The position numbers and the translations under genes are program-made. The notes under the pieces are model-generated. The model saw nothing but the letters and a program-made list of their open reading frames with translations, did not search any database and was not told where the DNA came from. Below are positions 38,762 to 47,489 of a DNA stretch of 64,000 bases, piece by piece. Location of the stretch: positions 124,001-188,000 of the forward strand of contig QFPK01000001.1 in the NCBI GenBank assembly GCA_003248865.1, in the 5' to 3' direction. The first letter of the stretch is position 1; the number at the start of each line of letters is the position of its first letter. The DNA comes from Sphingomonas sp. Its GTDB lineage: Bacteria > Pseudomonadota > Alphaproteobacteria > Sphingomonadales > Sphingomonadaceae.

Positions 38762-39987
38762 AGCCCATCCTGATCCGGGGCGCCCGCCTGATCGATCCGG
38801 CGGCAGGAACCGAGGAGGTCGGCGACCTTTTGATCGCGGACCGGCAGATCGCGGACGTCGGCCGGAATCTTGCCGCACCTGCGGATGCCGAGATCGTTGA
38901 GGCGGGCGGCCTGTCGCTCGCGCCCGGCCTGATCGACGTGGGCGTGTTCCGCACCGACGTGGAGGCGGCCGTCGCAGGCGGCATCACCTCCGTGCTGCTG
39001 ATGCCCGATCAGTCGCCGCCGCTCGACGATCCGGCGCTGATCGAACGGGCCGAACGGCTGGGCAAGCCGCGCCTGTGGGTGCGCCCGCTGGCTGCCGCCA
39101 CGCGCGGCCTCAACGGCCGCGAACTGGCCGAACTGTCGCTGATGAAGGAGGCAGGCGCGGTCGCCGTCGCCACCGGGCGGCAGGCCATTGCGGACGCGCA
39201 GGTGATGCTGCGGCTGCTGCGCTATGCGGCCGGCCTCGATCTGGTGGTGATCGCCCATGCCGAATGCCCCTTCCTGACGGCCGGTGCCGCCGCGACCGAC
39301 ACCGAAACCGCAACCCGGCTGGGCCTGCCTGCCGCGCCGGCCTCGGCGGAAGCGATCCAGATCGCCCGAGACCTGCGGCTGGCGCGGGAAGCAAAAGCTG
39401 CGCTGCACATCGCCTGCGTCAGCACGGCCGAAGGCACCGCCCTGATCCGCGCGGCCCGGGCCGAAGGGCAGGATGTCACGGCCGGCACCGCACCCGCCTA
39501 CGCTTTGCTGTCTGACACGGCGCTCACCGGATATCGCAGCTTCGCCCGCCTGTCCCCGCCGCTGCGCACCGAATCGGACCGCCTCGCGGTGCGCGAGGCG
39601 CTGGCGGACGGCACCATCTCCGTCCTCGGTTCCCGCCACGATCCGCGCACGCAGGAAGACAAAAGGCTGCCCTTCGCCGATGCCGCCCCCGGTGCCGCCG
39701 GATCGGCGACGCTGCTCGCGCTGGGCCTGAACCTTGTGCACGATGGCCTGATCCCGCTCAGCCGCCTGCTGGCGCTGCTGTCGGCCAACCCGGCCGGGCG
39801 TTTCGGGCTGCCCGGCGGCACGCTGGCCCCGGGGGCGCCTGCCGACCTGCTGCTGTTCGACGCCAATGCGCCCTGGCGCATCGATGCAGACCTGCTGCCG
39901 GGCCGCGCCGGCAACACTCCCTTCGACGGCCTGCCGGTGCAGGGCCGCGTCCGCCTGCTGCTGAAAGGAGGCGAGCGCCTCGCATGA
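38758..39987 (+). CDS. pyrC: Dihydroorotase-like protein without catalytic residues (PyrC')
   Basis: A 409-residue amidohydrolase-fold protein related to dihydroorotase. The metal-binding HxH usually found after PGLID is missing: the sequence reads LAPGLIDVGVFRTDVEA. The later His/Asp stretch (normally DHAPH) reads SVLGSRHDPRTQEDKRLPFADA. It keeps the fold pattern (VAGGITSVLLMPDQSPP, NPAGRFGLPGGTLAPGAPADLLLFD). Inactive homologues of this kind in Pseudomonas are needed for ATCase assembly, so a structural role with PyrB is the likely function. A true dihydroorotase should exist elsewhere. It is coupled to pyrB and to the next gene by ATGA overlaps. Confidence 0.9.
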   Translation: MKPILIRGARLIDPAAGTEEVGDLLIADRQIADVGRNLAAPADAEIVEAGGLSLAPGLIDVGVFRTDVEAAVAGGITSVLLMPDQSPPLDDPALIERAERLGKPRLWVRPLAAATRGLNGRELAELSLMKEAGAVAVATGRQAIADAQVMLRLLRYAAGLDLVVIAHAECPFLTAGAAATDTETATRLGLPAAPASAEAIQIARDLRLAREAKAALHIACVSTAEGTALIRAARAEGQDVTAGTAPAYALLSDTALTGYRSFARLSPPLRTESDRLAVREALADGTISVLGSRHDPRTQEDKRLPFADAAPGAAGSATLLALGLNLVHDGLIPLSRLLALLSANPAGRFGLPGGTLAPGAPADLLLFDANAPWRIDADLLPGRAGNTPFDGLPVQGRVRLLLKGGERLA

Positions 39988-40988
39988 CCCGATCGTTGCC
40001 CCGTTTTGCTGCCTGCCTGCTTGCCCTGCTGACCCCCGCGATCCTCCACGCCAGTGTCGAATCCGGCCTCGCCAAATGGCGCGCCGGGGAATGGGAGGGC
40101 GCCGTCGCCGACTGGGTGACGCCCGCCGCGCGCGGCGACACCGACGCGCTGTTCAACATGGGGCAGGCCTATCGGCTGGGGCGCGGCGTGCCGCTGAACC
40201 GGGCCACCGCAATCGATTATTACCGCCGCGCGGCTGAAAAGGGCCATGTCGCTGCCACCGCCAACCTCGGAATCACGCTCTGGCAGGACGGTCGCAAGAC
40301 CGAAGGCCTGATCCGCCTGCGCGAAGCTGCCGACAAGGGCGACCTGCGCGCCGCCTATGTGCTGGGTGTCGCCACCTTCGAGGGCGACACCGCGCCGCGC
40401 AACCCGGCGCTGGGCTATGCCTATGTCGTGCGCGCCCGCGAAGGCGGCCTCTCGCTCGCTTCCGGCCAGGCCGCGCGCATGGCCACCCGCATGTCCGCCG
40501 ACGACCGCGCCCGGGGCGACGCCGCTGCCCGTGCACTGGCCGCCGGCCGGCCCGTCGCCGTGGTGCTGGCGGAAATGGCCGCCCCGCCGCTGCCCGCACC
40601 CGCCATAGAGATCGCAGCCGCACCCGAAGCCGGCGAAGACGCCGCCGAGGAAAGCCCGGTCGACGATGCCGTCGCCCCCGTACCTGCCAGACGCAGCGAA
40701 CCTGCGAAGGGAGCACCTGTGAAGCCTGCTCCTTCCAGACAGGTCGAACAGACGAACGAAGGCTGGAAGGTGCAGCTCGGCGCCTATGCCAATGACAGCG
40801 CCGCCCGCACTGCCTGGGCAACCCTCGTCTCGCAATCCGCAGCGCTGCTGAAGGGCAAAACCCCGATCTACGCCCCACGCGGCGGTCTGGTCCGCCTGCA
40901 GGTGGGTCCGTTCGATGATCGCGCACCAGCCGCAGACCTCTGTGCGAAACTCTCCGCCACAGGACGGCCCTGCTTCGTCACCAGATAG
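39984..40988 (+). CDS. Exported Sel1-repeat and SPOR-domain protein
   Basis: A 334-residue protein. A signal peptide (about 1-23, ends LHA) leads to Sel1-like repeats (about 40-150: DALFNMGQAYRLGRGVPLNRATAIDYYRRAAEKG, here shortened, then AATANLGITLWQDGR, LREAADKGDLRAAYVLG). A Pro/Glu-rich linker follows, then a C-terminal SPOR domain (about 258-334: KVQLGAYANDSAARTAWATL, RLQVGPFDDRAPAADLCAKL). SPOR domains bind denuded peptidoglycan at division sites, so it may work in septal wall remodelling. It overlaps the PyrC' stop by four bases and is the last gene of this run. Confidence 0.88.
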   Translation: MTRSLPRFAACLLALLTPAILHASVESGLAKWRAGEWEGAVADWVTPAARGDTDALFNMGQAYRLGRGVPLNRATAIDYYRRAAEKGHVAATANLGITLWQDGRKTEGLIRLREAADKGDLRAAYVLGVATFEGDTAPRNPALGYAYVVRAREGGLSLASGQAARMATRMSADDRARGDAAARALAAGRPVAVVLAEMAAPPLPAPAIEIAAAPEAGEDAAEESPVDDAVAPVPARRSEPAKGAPVKPAPSRQVEQTNEGWKVQLGAYANDSAARTAWATLVSQSAALLKGKTPIYAPRGGLVRLQVGPFDDRAPAADLCAKLSATGRPCFVTR

Positions 40989-41113
40989 CGGAGTCCTCAA
41001 GACGGACTGCCTCTGGCGGCCTCTGGCGCTGGAACCCCCATGCCCATCACCTGACAGCGACGGCATGCAGAGCCTGGGACGTCGCAGGCGCAAGCCTCCG
41101 AGGAGTGGTCACG

Positions 41114-43288
41114 TCACTCCGCCGCTTCCGCCTCCACGCCTGCGGGCGGCATATTATGCCCCAGCAGCCGCAGCACGTCGGCGGCGCATTCCACCACGTT
41201 GGAACCCGGGCCATAGATGCCCTGCACCCCGGCATCGCGCAGGAAGTCATAGTCCTGCGGCGGGATCACCCCGCCAGCGATCACCTTCACGTCAGTGCGG
41301 CCGGCGGCCTTCAGGCCCCGGATCAGTTCGGGGATCAGCGTCTTGTGCCCGGCCGCCAGCGAGGACGCGCCGACCACATCCACGCCGCTGTCCAGCGCCA
41401 GCACCACGGTTTCCTCGGGCGTCTGGAACAGCGGGCCGGAGACCACATCGAAACCCATATCGCCGAAGGCCGAGGCGATCACGTTCGCGCCACGGTCATG
41501 GCCGTCCTGCCCCATCTTGGCGACCAGCAGCTTGGGCTTGCGGCCAAGGCGCCGTTCCACGGCGGCCACGCCATCCACCACCTGCGCCCAGCGGCTGTCG
41601 CCTGCATAGGGCGCGGCGTAAACGCCCTTCACCGGGGTCGGCACGGTGGCATAGCGGGCGAAGCTGTCCTCCATCGCAGAGGAGATCTCGCCCAGCGTGG
41701 CGCGCGTCCGGGCGGCTTCCACGGCCAGCGCCAGCAGGTTGTTCTCGATGGATTGCGGCCCAGCCGCGCCCTTGCGCAGCGCCTCCAGCGCGGCCTGCGC
41801 CGCCGCCTCGTCGCGGCTCGCCTTCACGCGGTTGATCCGCGCGATCTGCGCCTCGCGGACCTTCGTATTGTCCACTTCCAGCGTTTCCAGCAGGTCTTCA
41901 TTGGCGAGGCGATATTTGTTCACGCCCACGATCACATCGTCGCCGCGATCCACCCGAGCCTGCCGCGCGGCGGCGGCTTCCTCGATCATCGCCTTGGGCC
42001 AGCCCGCCGCCACGGCCTTCGCCATGCCGCCTTCGGCCTCCACCCGCTCGATGATCTCCCACGCCTTGTCGACCAGTTCCTGCGTCAGCGCCTCGATATA
42101 GTAACTGCCGCCCAGCGGATCGACGACCTTCGTCATCCCCGTTTCTTCCTGGATCACGATCTGCGTGTTGCGCGCGATCCGGGCGGAAAAGTCGGTGGGC
42201 AGCGCGATGGCTTCATCCAGCGCATTGGTGTGCAGCGATTGCGTGCCGCCCAGCATCGCGGCCATCGCCTCGATCGTGGTGCGGATCACATTGTTGTAGG
42301 GGTCCTGCTCCGTCAGCGACACGCCGCTGGTCTGGCAGTGCGTGCGCAACATCTTGGATCGCTCGTCCTGCGCGCCCAAGCCCGTCATCACCCGGTGCCA
42401 CAGCACCCGCGCCGCACGCAGCTTCGCCACTTCCATGAAGAAGTTCATGCCGATGGCGAAGAAGAAGGAGAGGCGCCCCGCAAACTTGTCGATATCCAGC
42501 CCGGAGGCCACGCCATAGCGCACATATTCAGCGCCGTCGGCGATGGTGAAGGCCAGCTCCTGCACCTGCGTCGCGCCGGCTTCCTGCATATGATAGCCGG
42601 AGATGGAGATGGAGTTGAACTTCGGCATCTCCCGGCTGGTGTAGCCGAAGATGTCCGAGATGATCCGCATGCTGGGCTCGGGCGGATAGATATAGGTGTT
42701 GCGGACCATGAACTCCTTCAGAATGTCATTCTGGATGGTCCCGTCCAGCAGCTTGCGGTCAACGCCCTGCTCCTCACCCGCCACGATGAAGAAGGCCAGG
42801 ATCGGAATCACCGCCCCGTTCATCGTCATCGACACGCTCATCTGGTCCAGCGGAATCCCGTCGAACAGGATCTTCATGTCCTCGACCGAGTCGATGGCGA
42901 CCCCGGCCTTGCCCACATCGCCCACCACGCGCGGATGGTCGCTGTCATACCCCCGGTGCGTCGCCAGATCGAAGGCGACCGAAAGCCCCTTCTGCCCGGC
43001 GGCCAGATTGCGACGATAGAAAGCGTTGGATTCTTCCGCCGTGGAGAAGCCCGCATATTGCCGAATGGTCCAGGGCCGTCCGGCATACATGCTGCCCCGA
43101 ACCCCGCGCGTGAACGGCGCAAACCCCGGCAACCCCGGATCGGCCGTCACATCCGCCGCCGTATAGAGCGGCTTCACCAATATTCCCTCGGGCGTCTCCC
43201 AGTTCAGGGACTTCCCCTTCACTTCCTTCGAAGCCAGCTTCTCCCAGTCGGCCAGCGCGGGAGTTGATGAGGTCGGGTCGTTCGCCAT
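41114..43288 (-). CDS. Methylmalonyl-CoA mutase
   Basis: A 724-residue B12-dependent enzyme that isomerises methylmalonyl-CoA and succinyl-CoA. The large substrate-binding barrel (about 1-560) carries RPWTIRQYAGFSTAEESNAFY, FDLATHRGYDSDHPRVVGDVG and ISGYHMQEAGATQVQELAFT. The C-terminal cobalamin domain has GQDGHDRGANVIA near 600, with the DxHxxG loop, and VVGASSLAAGHKTLIPEL. The single-chain length is that of the ScpA/MutB type. ATG 43288 has AGGAG nearby; an ATG 18 codons upstream adds unrelated residues. It would finish propionyl-CoA use; the epimerase, carboxylase and small partner are not in the window. Confidence 0.96.
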   Translation of the reverse strand: MANDPTSSTPALADWEKLASKEVKGKSLNWETPEGILVKPLYTAADVTADPGLPGFAPFTRGVRGSMYAGRPWTIRQYAGFSTAEESNAFYRRNLAAGQKGLSVAFDLATHRGYDSDHPRVVGDVGKAGVAIDSVEDMKILFDGIPLDQMSVSMTMNGAVIPILAFFIVAGEEQGVDRKLLDGTIQNDILKEFMVRNTYIYPPEPSMRIISDIFGYTSREMPKFNSISISGYHMQEAGATQVQELAFTIADGAEYVRYGVASGLDIDKFAGRLSFFFAIGMNFFMEVAKLRAARVLWHRVMTGLGAQDERSKMLRTHCQTSGVSLTEQDPYNNVIRTTIEAMAAMLGGTQSLHTNALDEAIALPTDFSARIARNTQIVIQEETGMTKVVDPLGGSYYIEALTQELVDKAWEIIERVEAEGGMAKAVAAGWPKAMIEEAAAARQARVDRGDDVIVGVNKYRLANEDLLETLEVDNTKVREAQIARINRVKASRDEAAAQAALEALRKGAAGPQSIENNLLALAVEAARTRATLGEISSAMEDSFARYATVPTPVKGVYAAPYAGDSRWAQVVDGVAAVERRLGRKPKLLVAKMGQDGHDRGANVIASAFGDMGFDVVSGPLFQTPEETVVLALDSGVDVVGASSLAAGHKTLIPELIRGLKAAGRTDVKVIAGGVIPPQDYDFLRDAGVQGIYGPGSNVVECAADVLRLLGHNMPPAGVEAEAAE

Positions 43289-43384
43289 CGCAATATCTCC
43301 TGTACGCGGAAGGCCATGACGCCCCACGCAAAGGGCTGTCAATCACGCGATTGCGCTGGTTGCGTTAACCCGGACGTCGCGGAT

Positions 43385-43614
43385 GAGGCGGCTCTGCCCC
43401 CTCAAACTCCCCCGGCAGGGAGATGATCTCCCTGCACCCACATGAGCAGGTCACTCGGCGAGGTTGTGCTGACGGTGAGGTTTATTGCCTGCGGCGCCAG
43501 CAAGCTGCAGCGCCGCAGGCAATCAAACTTGGTCGCACGCGCTGCGTGAGAGTGGTGCACAACGCCAACTCAGAGGGTGCAGGGAAATCATTTCCCTGCC
43601 CGCCGGAGGCAAAA
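43385..43614. repeat. Composite hairpin element, copy 5
   Basis: About 230 bp between the mutase and aldehyde dehydrogenase genes. The left stem GAGGCGG/CCCCCTC is imperfect. The terminal hairpin has arms GCAGGGAGA/TCTCCCTGC (43415-43435), the central hairpin is TGCCTGCGGCGC/GCGCCGCAGGCA and the right hairpin is GCAGGGAAA/TTTCCCTGC with CCGCCGGAGGCAAAA. The right end is 13 bp from the dehydrogenase stop. Confidence 0.9.
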
Positions 43615-43626
43615 AACTCGCCGCCC

Positions 43627-45078
43627 CTAACCCTTCAGCTCCCGCGCCAGCGCCTTGCGCGTCTTCTCCCCATAGGGCGGCTTGAACCCGGCCAGCCCGG
43701 CGAGGTCCAGCTTGGGCTGGCGGTACACCGATTTCGGGTGGCTGAATTCCTTGAAGCCGTCGTGCCCATGGTAATTGCCCATGCCGGCCGGCCCGATCCC
43801 GCCGAAGGGCAGGTCCTCTGCGGAAACATGGAAGATCACGTCGTTCACGGTCACCCCGCCGGAGATGGTGCGGTCCAGCACGGTCTTTTCCTCCGCGCCG
43901 TCGGTTCCGAACCAATAGAGGCCCAGCGGCCGGTCGCGCCGGTTCACATAGTCGATGGCCTCGTCGATCGCCTTGTAGCTCTTGATGGGGAGGACGGGGC
44001 CGAAGATCTCTTCCTGCATCACCGTCATGTCGTCGGTGGGGTTGCGGATCAGCGTCAGCGGCATCTTGTTGGTGTTCTGGCGCGAGAAATCCTCGTTCGC
44101 CGGGTTCACTTCGACGATCTCGGCGCCCTTGGCGCGGGCGTCGGCGATATGCGCCTCCAGCCGGTCCCGGTGCCGGCGCGAGATGACGGAGGTGTAATCG
44201 TCGTTCGCCAGCAGCGACGGATACATTTTCGCCGTCGCGGCCTTCAGGCTCTCGACGACTTCGGCCTCCTTCTCCTCAGGCACCAGCATATAATCCGGCG
44301 CCAGGCAGATCTGGCCGGCGTTCATCAGCTTGCCCATCGCCACCCGCTCCGTCGCAGCAGCGACATCGGCCGAGCGCGACAGGATGGTGGGCGATTTCCC
44401 GCCCAGCTCCAGCGTGAGCGGAACGAGATTCTTCGCCGCCGCCGCCATCACATGCCGCGCAACCGACGTGGCGCCGGTGAAGATGACATGATCGAAGGGC
44501 AGCTCGCTGAACGCCTTGCCGATCTCCGGGCCGCCGGTGATCACCGCCACTTCCAGCTCGTCGAAATATTGCGCGATGGCCTTCGCCATCAGCTCCGACG
44601 TGGCCGGGGTGAATTCCGAAGGCTTGATCATCGCACGGTTGCCCGCCGCCAGGATGTTGGCGAGCGGGGCGAACGTCAGGTTCACCGGGAAGTTCCAGGG
44701 CGAGATAATCCCCACCACGCCCTTGGGCTGCCACTGCACCTCGGCCTTGGCCCCCAGCAGGCCCAGCGGGAAATCCAGCTTGCGCTTTTCCGGCCGCATC
44801 CAGGCATCCAGATGCTTCAGGCTGTGCTTCAGCGGCTTCACCGAAGCCATGATGTCCGTCACCAGAGACATCTCGACCGAGCGGTGCCCGAAATCATCGG
44901 ACAGCGCCTTCACGAAGCCGTCCTTATGCTCCAGCACCAGCTTCAGCGCGCGCTGAAGCCGATCCTTCCGCACGGCGGCAGTCACAGGCAGTTCGGCGGT
45001 AAACGAAGCCCGCTGGCGATCCAGCAACATCTGCATGGCAGCCGTGTCGCGGGCAATGGCATTCGCGGCAATATTCAT
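43627..45078 (-). CDS. Coniferyl-aldehyde-dehydrogenase-like aldehyde dehydrogenase
   Basis: A 483-residue NAD(P)-dependent aldehyde dehydrogenase. The nucleotide-binding segment is PKGVVGIISPWNFPVNLTFAPL (given in part as GVVGIISPWNFPVN), the glutamate motif is LTLELGGKSPTIL and the catalytic Cys lies in MNAGQICLAPDYM near 242. The motif set KEGHRS-like DDFGHRSVEMSLVTDI and ISGGVTVNDVIFH matches the coniferyl/fatty-aldehyde dehydrogenase group. ATG at 45078 gives MNIAANAI; 18 extra codons further up are Arg-rich and look untranslated. Substrate is inferred only. Confidence 0.93.
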   Translation of the reverse strand: MNIAANAIARDTAAMQMLLDRQRASFTAELPVTAAVRKDRLQRALKLVLEHKDGFVKALSDDFGHRSVEMSLVTDIMASVKPLKHSLKHLDAWMRPEKRKLDFPLGLLGAKAEVQWQPKGVVGIISPWNFPVNLTFAPLANILAAGNRAMIKPSEFTPATSELMAKAIAQYFDELEVAVITGGPEIGKAFSELPFDHVIFTGATSVARHVMAAAAKNLVPLTLELGGKSPTILSRSADVAAATERVAMGKLMNAGQICLAPDYMLVPEEKEAEVVESLKAATAKMYPSLLANDDYTSVISRRHRDRLEAHIADARAKGAEIVEVNPANEDFSRQNTNKMPLTLIRNPTDDMTVMQEEIFGPVLPIKSYKAIDEAIDYVNRRDRPLGLYWFGTDGAEEKTVLDRTISGGVTVNDVIFHVSAEDLPFGGIGPAGMGNYHGHDGFKEFSHPKSVYRQPKLDLAGLAGFKPPYGEKTRKALARELKG

Positions 45079-45197
45079 GGCGGGGGTCCCTCTTCTCCCG
45101 TTCGCGCGCGAGAGTAACCGTTTGGCACGCACACGGAAACCTGTCTGATCAAGGGGAGTGGGTGACGGCGCTGGGCGCTCTCACCCCGGCGTTTTCT

Positions 45198-45466
45198 GCC
45201 TCCGGCGGGCAGGGAACCGTGTTCCCTGCACCCACAACATTTTCTCCCTCCTCTCCTGTCAGGGGAGGGGTTGGGGGTGGGGTCTGGACGCGGGGATGGA
45301 GGAAAGTGCCTGCTAACCCGTCCTTTCTTGCACTCCCTTCGAGAAGGAAGAGTTTAGAAAACGCTGCAGGCAATCAAACCAAGTCAGGCGCGCGACCGGA
45401 GAGCAGCGCACAACGCCAATGTCGAGGGTGCAGGGAAATCATTTCCCTGCCCGCCGGAGGCAAAAA
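45198..45466. repeat. Composite hairpin element, copy 6 (altered interior)
   Basis: The left end differs in type: GCCTCCGGCGGGC followed by terminal hairpin GCAGGGAAC/GTTCCCTGC (45209-45229), so both ends have the CCGGAGGC-type border. The interior holds a CTCCTGTCAGGGGAG hairpin-like insert and only one half of the central stem (CTGCAGGCAATCAAAC near 45364). The right hairpin GCAGGGAAA/TTTCCCTGC ends about 12 bp before the SirB1 stop. Confidence 0.82.
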
Positions 45467-45477
45467 ACCCTCCTAGC

Positions 45478-46266
45478 CTAGCGCGTCAACGCCTCATAAG
45501 CCTGCCGGATGCGGTCGTTCAGGTCCGGGTCCATGGTCGTCTCCCGCATGGCGGCCAGGCTGCGGCGGGCGGCGGCGGTGTCGCCGGCCTCGCGTTCCAG
45601 CCGGGCGCGTTCCCACCACAGCGGCGGCATGGCGGGCGCGATCAGCGTCAGCCGCCGATACAGCGTCAGCGCGCGCGGCGCATCGCCGCCCTGACGGGCG
45701 CGGTTGGCCTGGTTCATCAGCAGCCGCACCAGCGTCTCGCGATTGCTCAGCAGGGCGGAATCGCCGGGGCGCAGGGGGCGGCCGCGCGCCAGCGTGGTGC
45801 CCAGGCCCGCCAGTTCGGCGGGCTCCAGCAGCCGGCCGTCGGCGAACACGTCGATCAGCACCAGCTTCTCGCTGCCTTCGATGGCGACGACCACATGGCC
45901 GGGCAGGCCCAGCACGCGTGCCTCCCATCCTGCGCGGCGGGCGGTGGCCACATACAGGATGGCCAGCGAGATCGGCAGGCCGCGCCGCCGCGCCAGAACA
46001 GACAGCATGTCGGCGTTGCGGGGCGCCTCATAATCCTCGCGGTCGCCGGTGAAGCCCTCCTCCTTCGCCAGCAGGTCAGACAGCGCCTGCGCCCTGTCCT
46101 GCGCGGTCGGCAGGGCGGCGGGCAGACGGGCGGACAGCGCCTTCAGCCAGTCCAGCGTGGGGGCGAGATCGGCGCGGGTTCGGTCGGCCGCGGCCAGATG
46201 CAGGGCGGCCTCGTCGATGCGGATGTCCGCATCGTCCTGGCAACCAATGGCGGCAAGAGCATCCAT
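45478..46266 (-). CDS. SirB1 family protein (transglutaminase-like)
   Basis: A 262-residue protein of the SirB1 family: a transglutaminase-like N-terminal domain with LSVLARRRGLPISLAILYVATARRAGW and GLPGHVVVAIEGSEKLVLIDVFADGRLLEP (shown in part, about 85-150), and a C-terminal TPR-like part (SLLNQANRARQGGDAPRALTLYRRLT region). The usual catalytic Cys of transglutaminases is not seen at the start of the LPISLAILY helix, as is normal for SirB1. Function unknown. It follows YraN (9 bp gap) and RsmI in one operon. Confidence 0.88.
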   Translation of the reverse strand: MDALAAIGCQDDADIRIDEAALHLAAADRTRADLAPTLDWLKALSARLPAALPTAQDRAQALSDLLAKEEGFTGDREDYEAPRNADMLSVLARRRGLPISLAILYVATARRAGWEARVLGLPGHVVVAIEGSEKLVLIDVFADGRLLEPAELAGLGTTLARGRPLRPGDSALLSNRETLVRLLMNQANRARQGGDAPRALTLYRRLTLIAPAMPPLWWERARLEREAGDTAAARRSLAAMRETTMDPDLNDRIRQAYEALTR

Positions 46267-46275
46267 GCGCCTCTC

Positions 46276-46617
46276 CTATCCGACTCCGGGAATATGCCTT
46301 GGCCAGCGCCCGGGCGCCAGTGCGATCAGATCGACCCTTGCAGAGACGTTCGGGCCAGCCTCGGCGGCCAGTTGCCGGGCAGCCGATTGCAGCCGCTCGG
46401 CGGCCCAGGGCGTCAGCGCGCAGACGGCCGCGTCCAGCGTGGCACGCCGCTTCACTTCCACCACGGCCAGCATGGCGCCGCGCCGCGCGACCAGATCCAC
46501 CTCGATCATCGGCATCCGCCGCCGCCGCGCCACGATTCGCCAGCCCTTGGCCATCAGCAGCAGCGCGGCCATCTGCTCGGCCCGCCGCCCCCGCCGTTCG
46601 GCCTGCTGCCGCGTCAT
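46276..46617 (-). CDS. YraN family (UPF0102) endonuclease-like protein
   Basis: A 113-residue protein of the UPF0102/YraN family with a restriction-endonuclease-like fold. The nuclease motif is split over EVDLVARRGAMLAVVEVKRR (near 38-57, with the E-D-ExK residues), after RRAEQMAALLLMAKGWRIV. It is usually encoded next to rsmI in bacteria, as here: its ATG overlaps the rsmI stop (ATGA at 46614-46617). Its cellular role remains unclear. Confidence 0.92.
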   Translation of the reverse strand: MTRQQAERRGRRAEQMAALLLMAKGWRIVARRRRMPMIEVDLVARRGAMLAVVEVKRRATLDAAVCALTPWAAERLQSAARQLAAEAGPNVSARVDLIALAPGRWPRHIPGVG

Positions 46618-47489
46618 CCGCCGCTCTTCAGGGCCATGGCCCGGGCATAGACCTCCCCGCGCGGCAGCCCCAGCGCGGCGGACACGCTGGCGGCGGCCTT
46701 GCCCGGCGGCATCGTCTTCAGCGCCGTCAGCAGCGCCTCGTCCAGCGCATCCTCGCTCGAAACCTCCTCCGCCGGCGGCCCCACCAGCAGCACGATCTCG
46801 CCCTTCGGCTCCGTCCCCGCATAGCGCGCGGCAAGCTCGGGCAGCGGGCCCGTCACCAGCTCCTCGTGCCGCTTGGTCAGTTCCCGCGCCACCGCCGCCT
46901 CGCGCGGCCCCAGCGCGGCAGCCAGCGCCGCCAGAGACGCCGCCAGCCGGGGCCCGGTCTCATAGAAGATCAGAGTCGCCGGGATCCCCGCCACCGCCGA
47001 AATCGCCTTCTCCCGCGCCACCGCCTTTGCCGGCAGGAACCCCGCGAACAGGAAGCGGTCGGATGGCAACCCGCTCACCGACAAGGCCGTGATCGCCGCC
47101 GAAGGCCCCGGCGCTGTCGTCACCGCCAGCCCCCGCGCCCGCGCCTCCCGCACCAGGGAATAGCCGGGGTCGGACACCAGCGGCGTCCCCGCGTCAGACA
47201 CCAGCGCCACCGATTCGCGCGCCAGCCGCTCCAGCAGCCGCGCCTCCACATCCGGCCCGCTATGCTCATGATAGGGCAGCATCGGCCGCTCGCTGCCCGC
47301 CGCGCGCAGCAGCTTCGCCGTCACCCGCGTGTCCTCGCACGCCACCACATCCGCCGTGCGCAGAATGCGTGCCGCCCTCGGAGAGAGGTCCTCAAGGTTG
47401 CCGATGGGGCCGGCCACGATGTAGAGCCCGGGCGCAAGCCGCTCGTCAGGCGCGGCAGATGATTCAACGGAAAGCGGAGCAGCACGCAT
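46614..47489 (-). CDS. rsmI: 16S rRNA (cytidine(1402)-2'-O)-methyltransferase
   Basis: A 291-residue SAM-dependent enzyme of the tetrapyrrole methylase fold. PGLYIVAGPIGNLEDLS near 20, ACEDTRVTAKLL and LVSDAGTPLVSDPGYSLVREA are intact RsmI signatures, with LIFYETGPRLAASL later. It methylates the ribose of C1402 in the 16S decoding centre. ATG at 47489 is the only suitable start upstream of the conserved region. It overlaps the ATG of the divergent lipoprotein gene within GCATGC, so each promoter must lie in the other gene's coding sequence. Coupled to yraN downstream. Confidence 0.95.
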   Translation of the reverse strand: MRAAPLSVESSAAPDERLAPGLYIVAGPIGNLEDLSPRAARILRTADVVACEDTRVTAKLLRAAGSERPMLPYHEHSGPDVEARLLERLARESVALVSDAGTPLVSDPGYSLVREARARGLAVTTAPGPSAAITALSVSGLPSDRFLFAGFLPAKAVAREKAISAVAGIPATLIFYETGPRLAASLAALAAALGPREAAVARELTKRHEELVTGPLPELAARYAGTEPKGEIVLLVGPPAEEVSSEDALDEALLTALKTMPPGKAAASVSAALGLPRGEVYARAMALKSGG

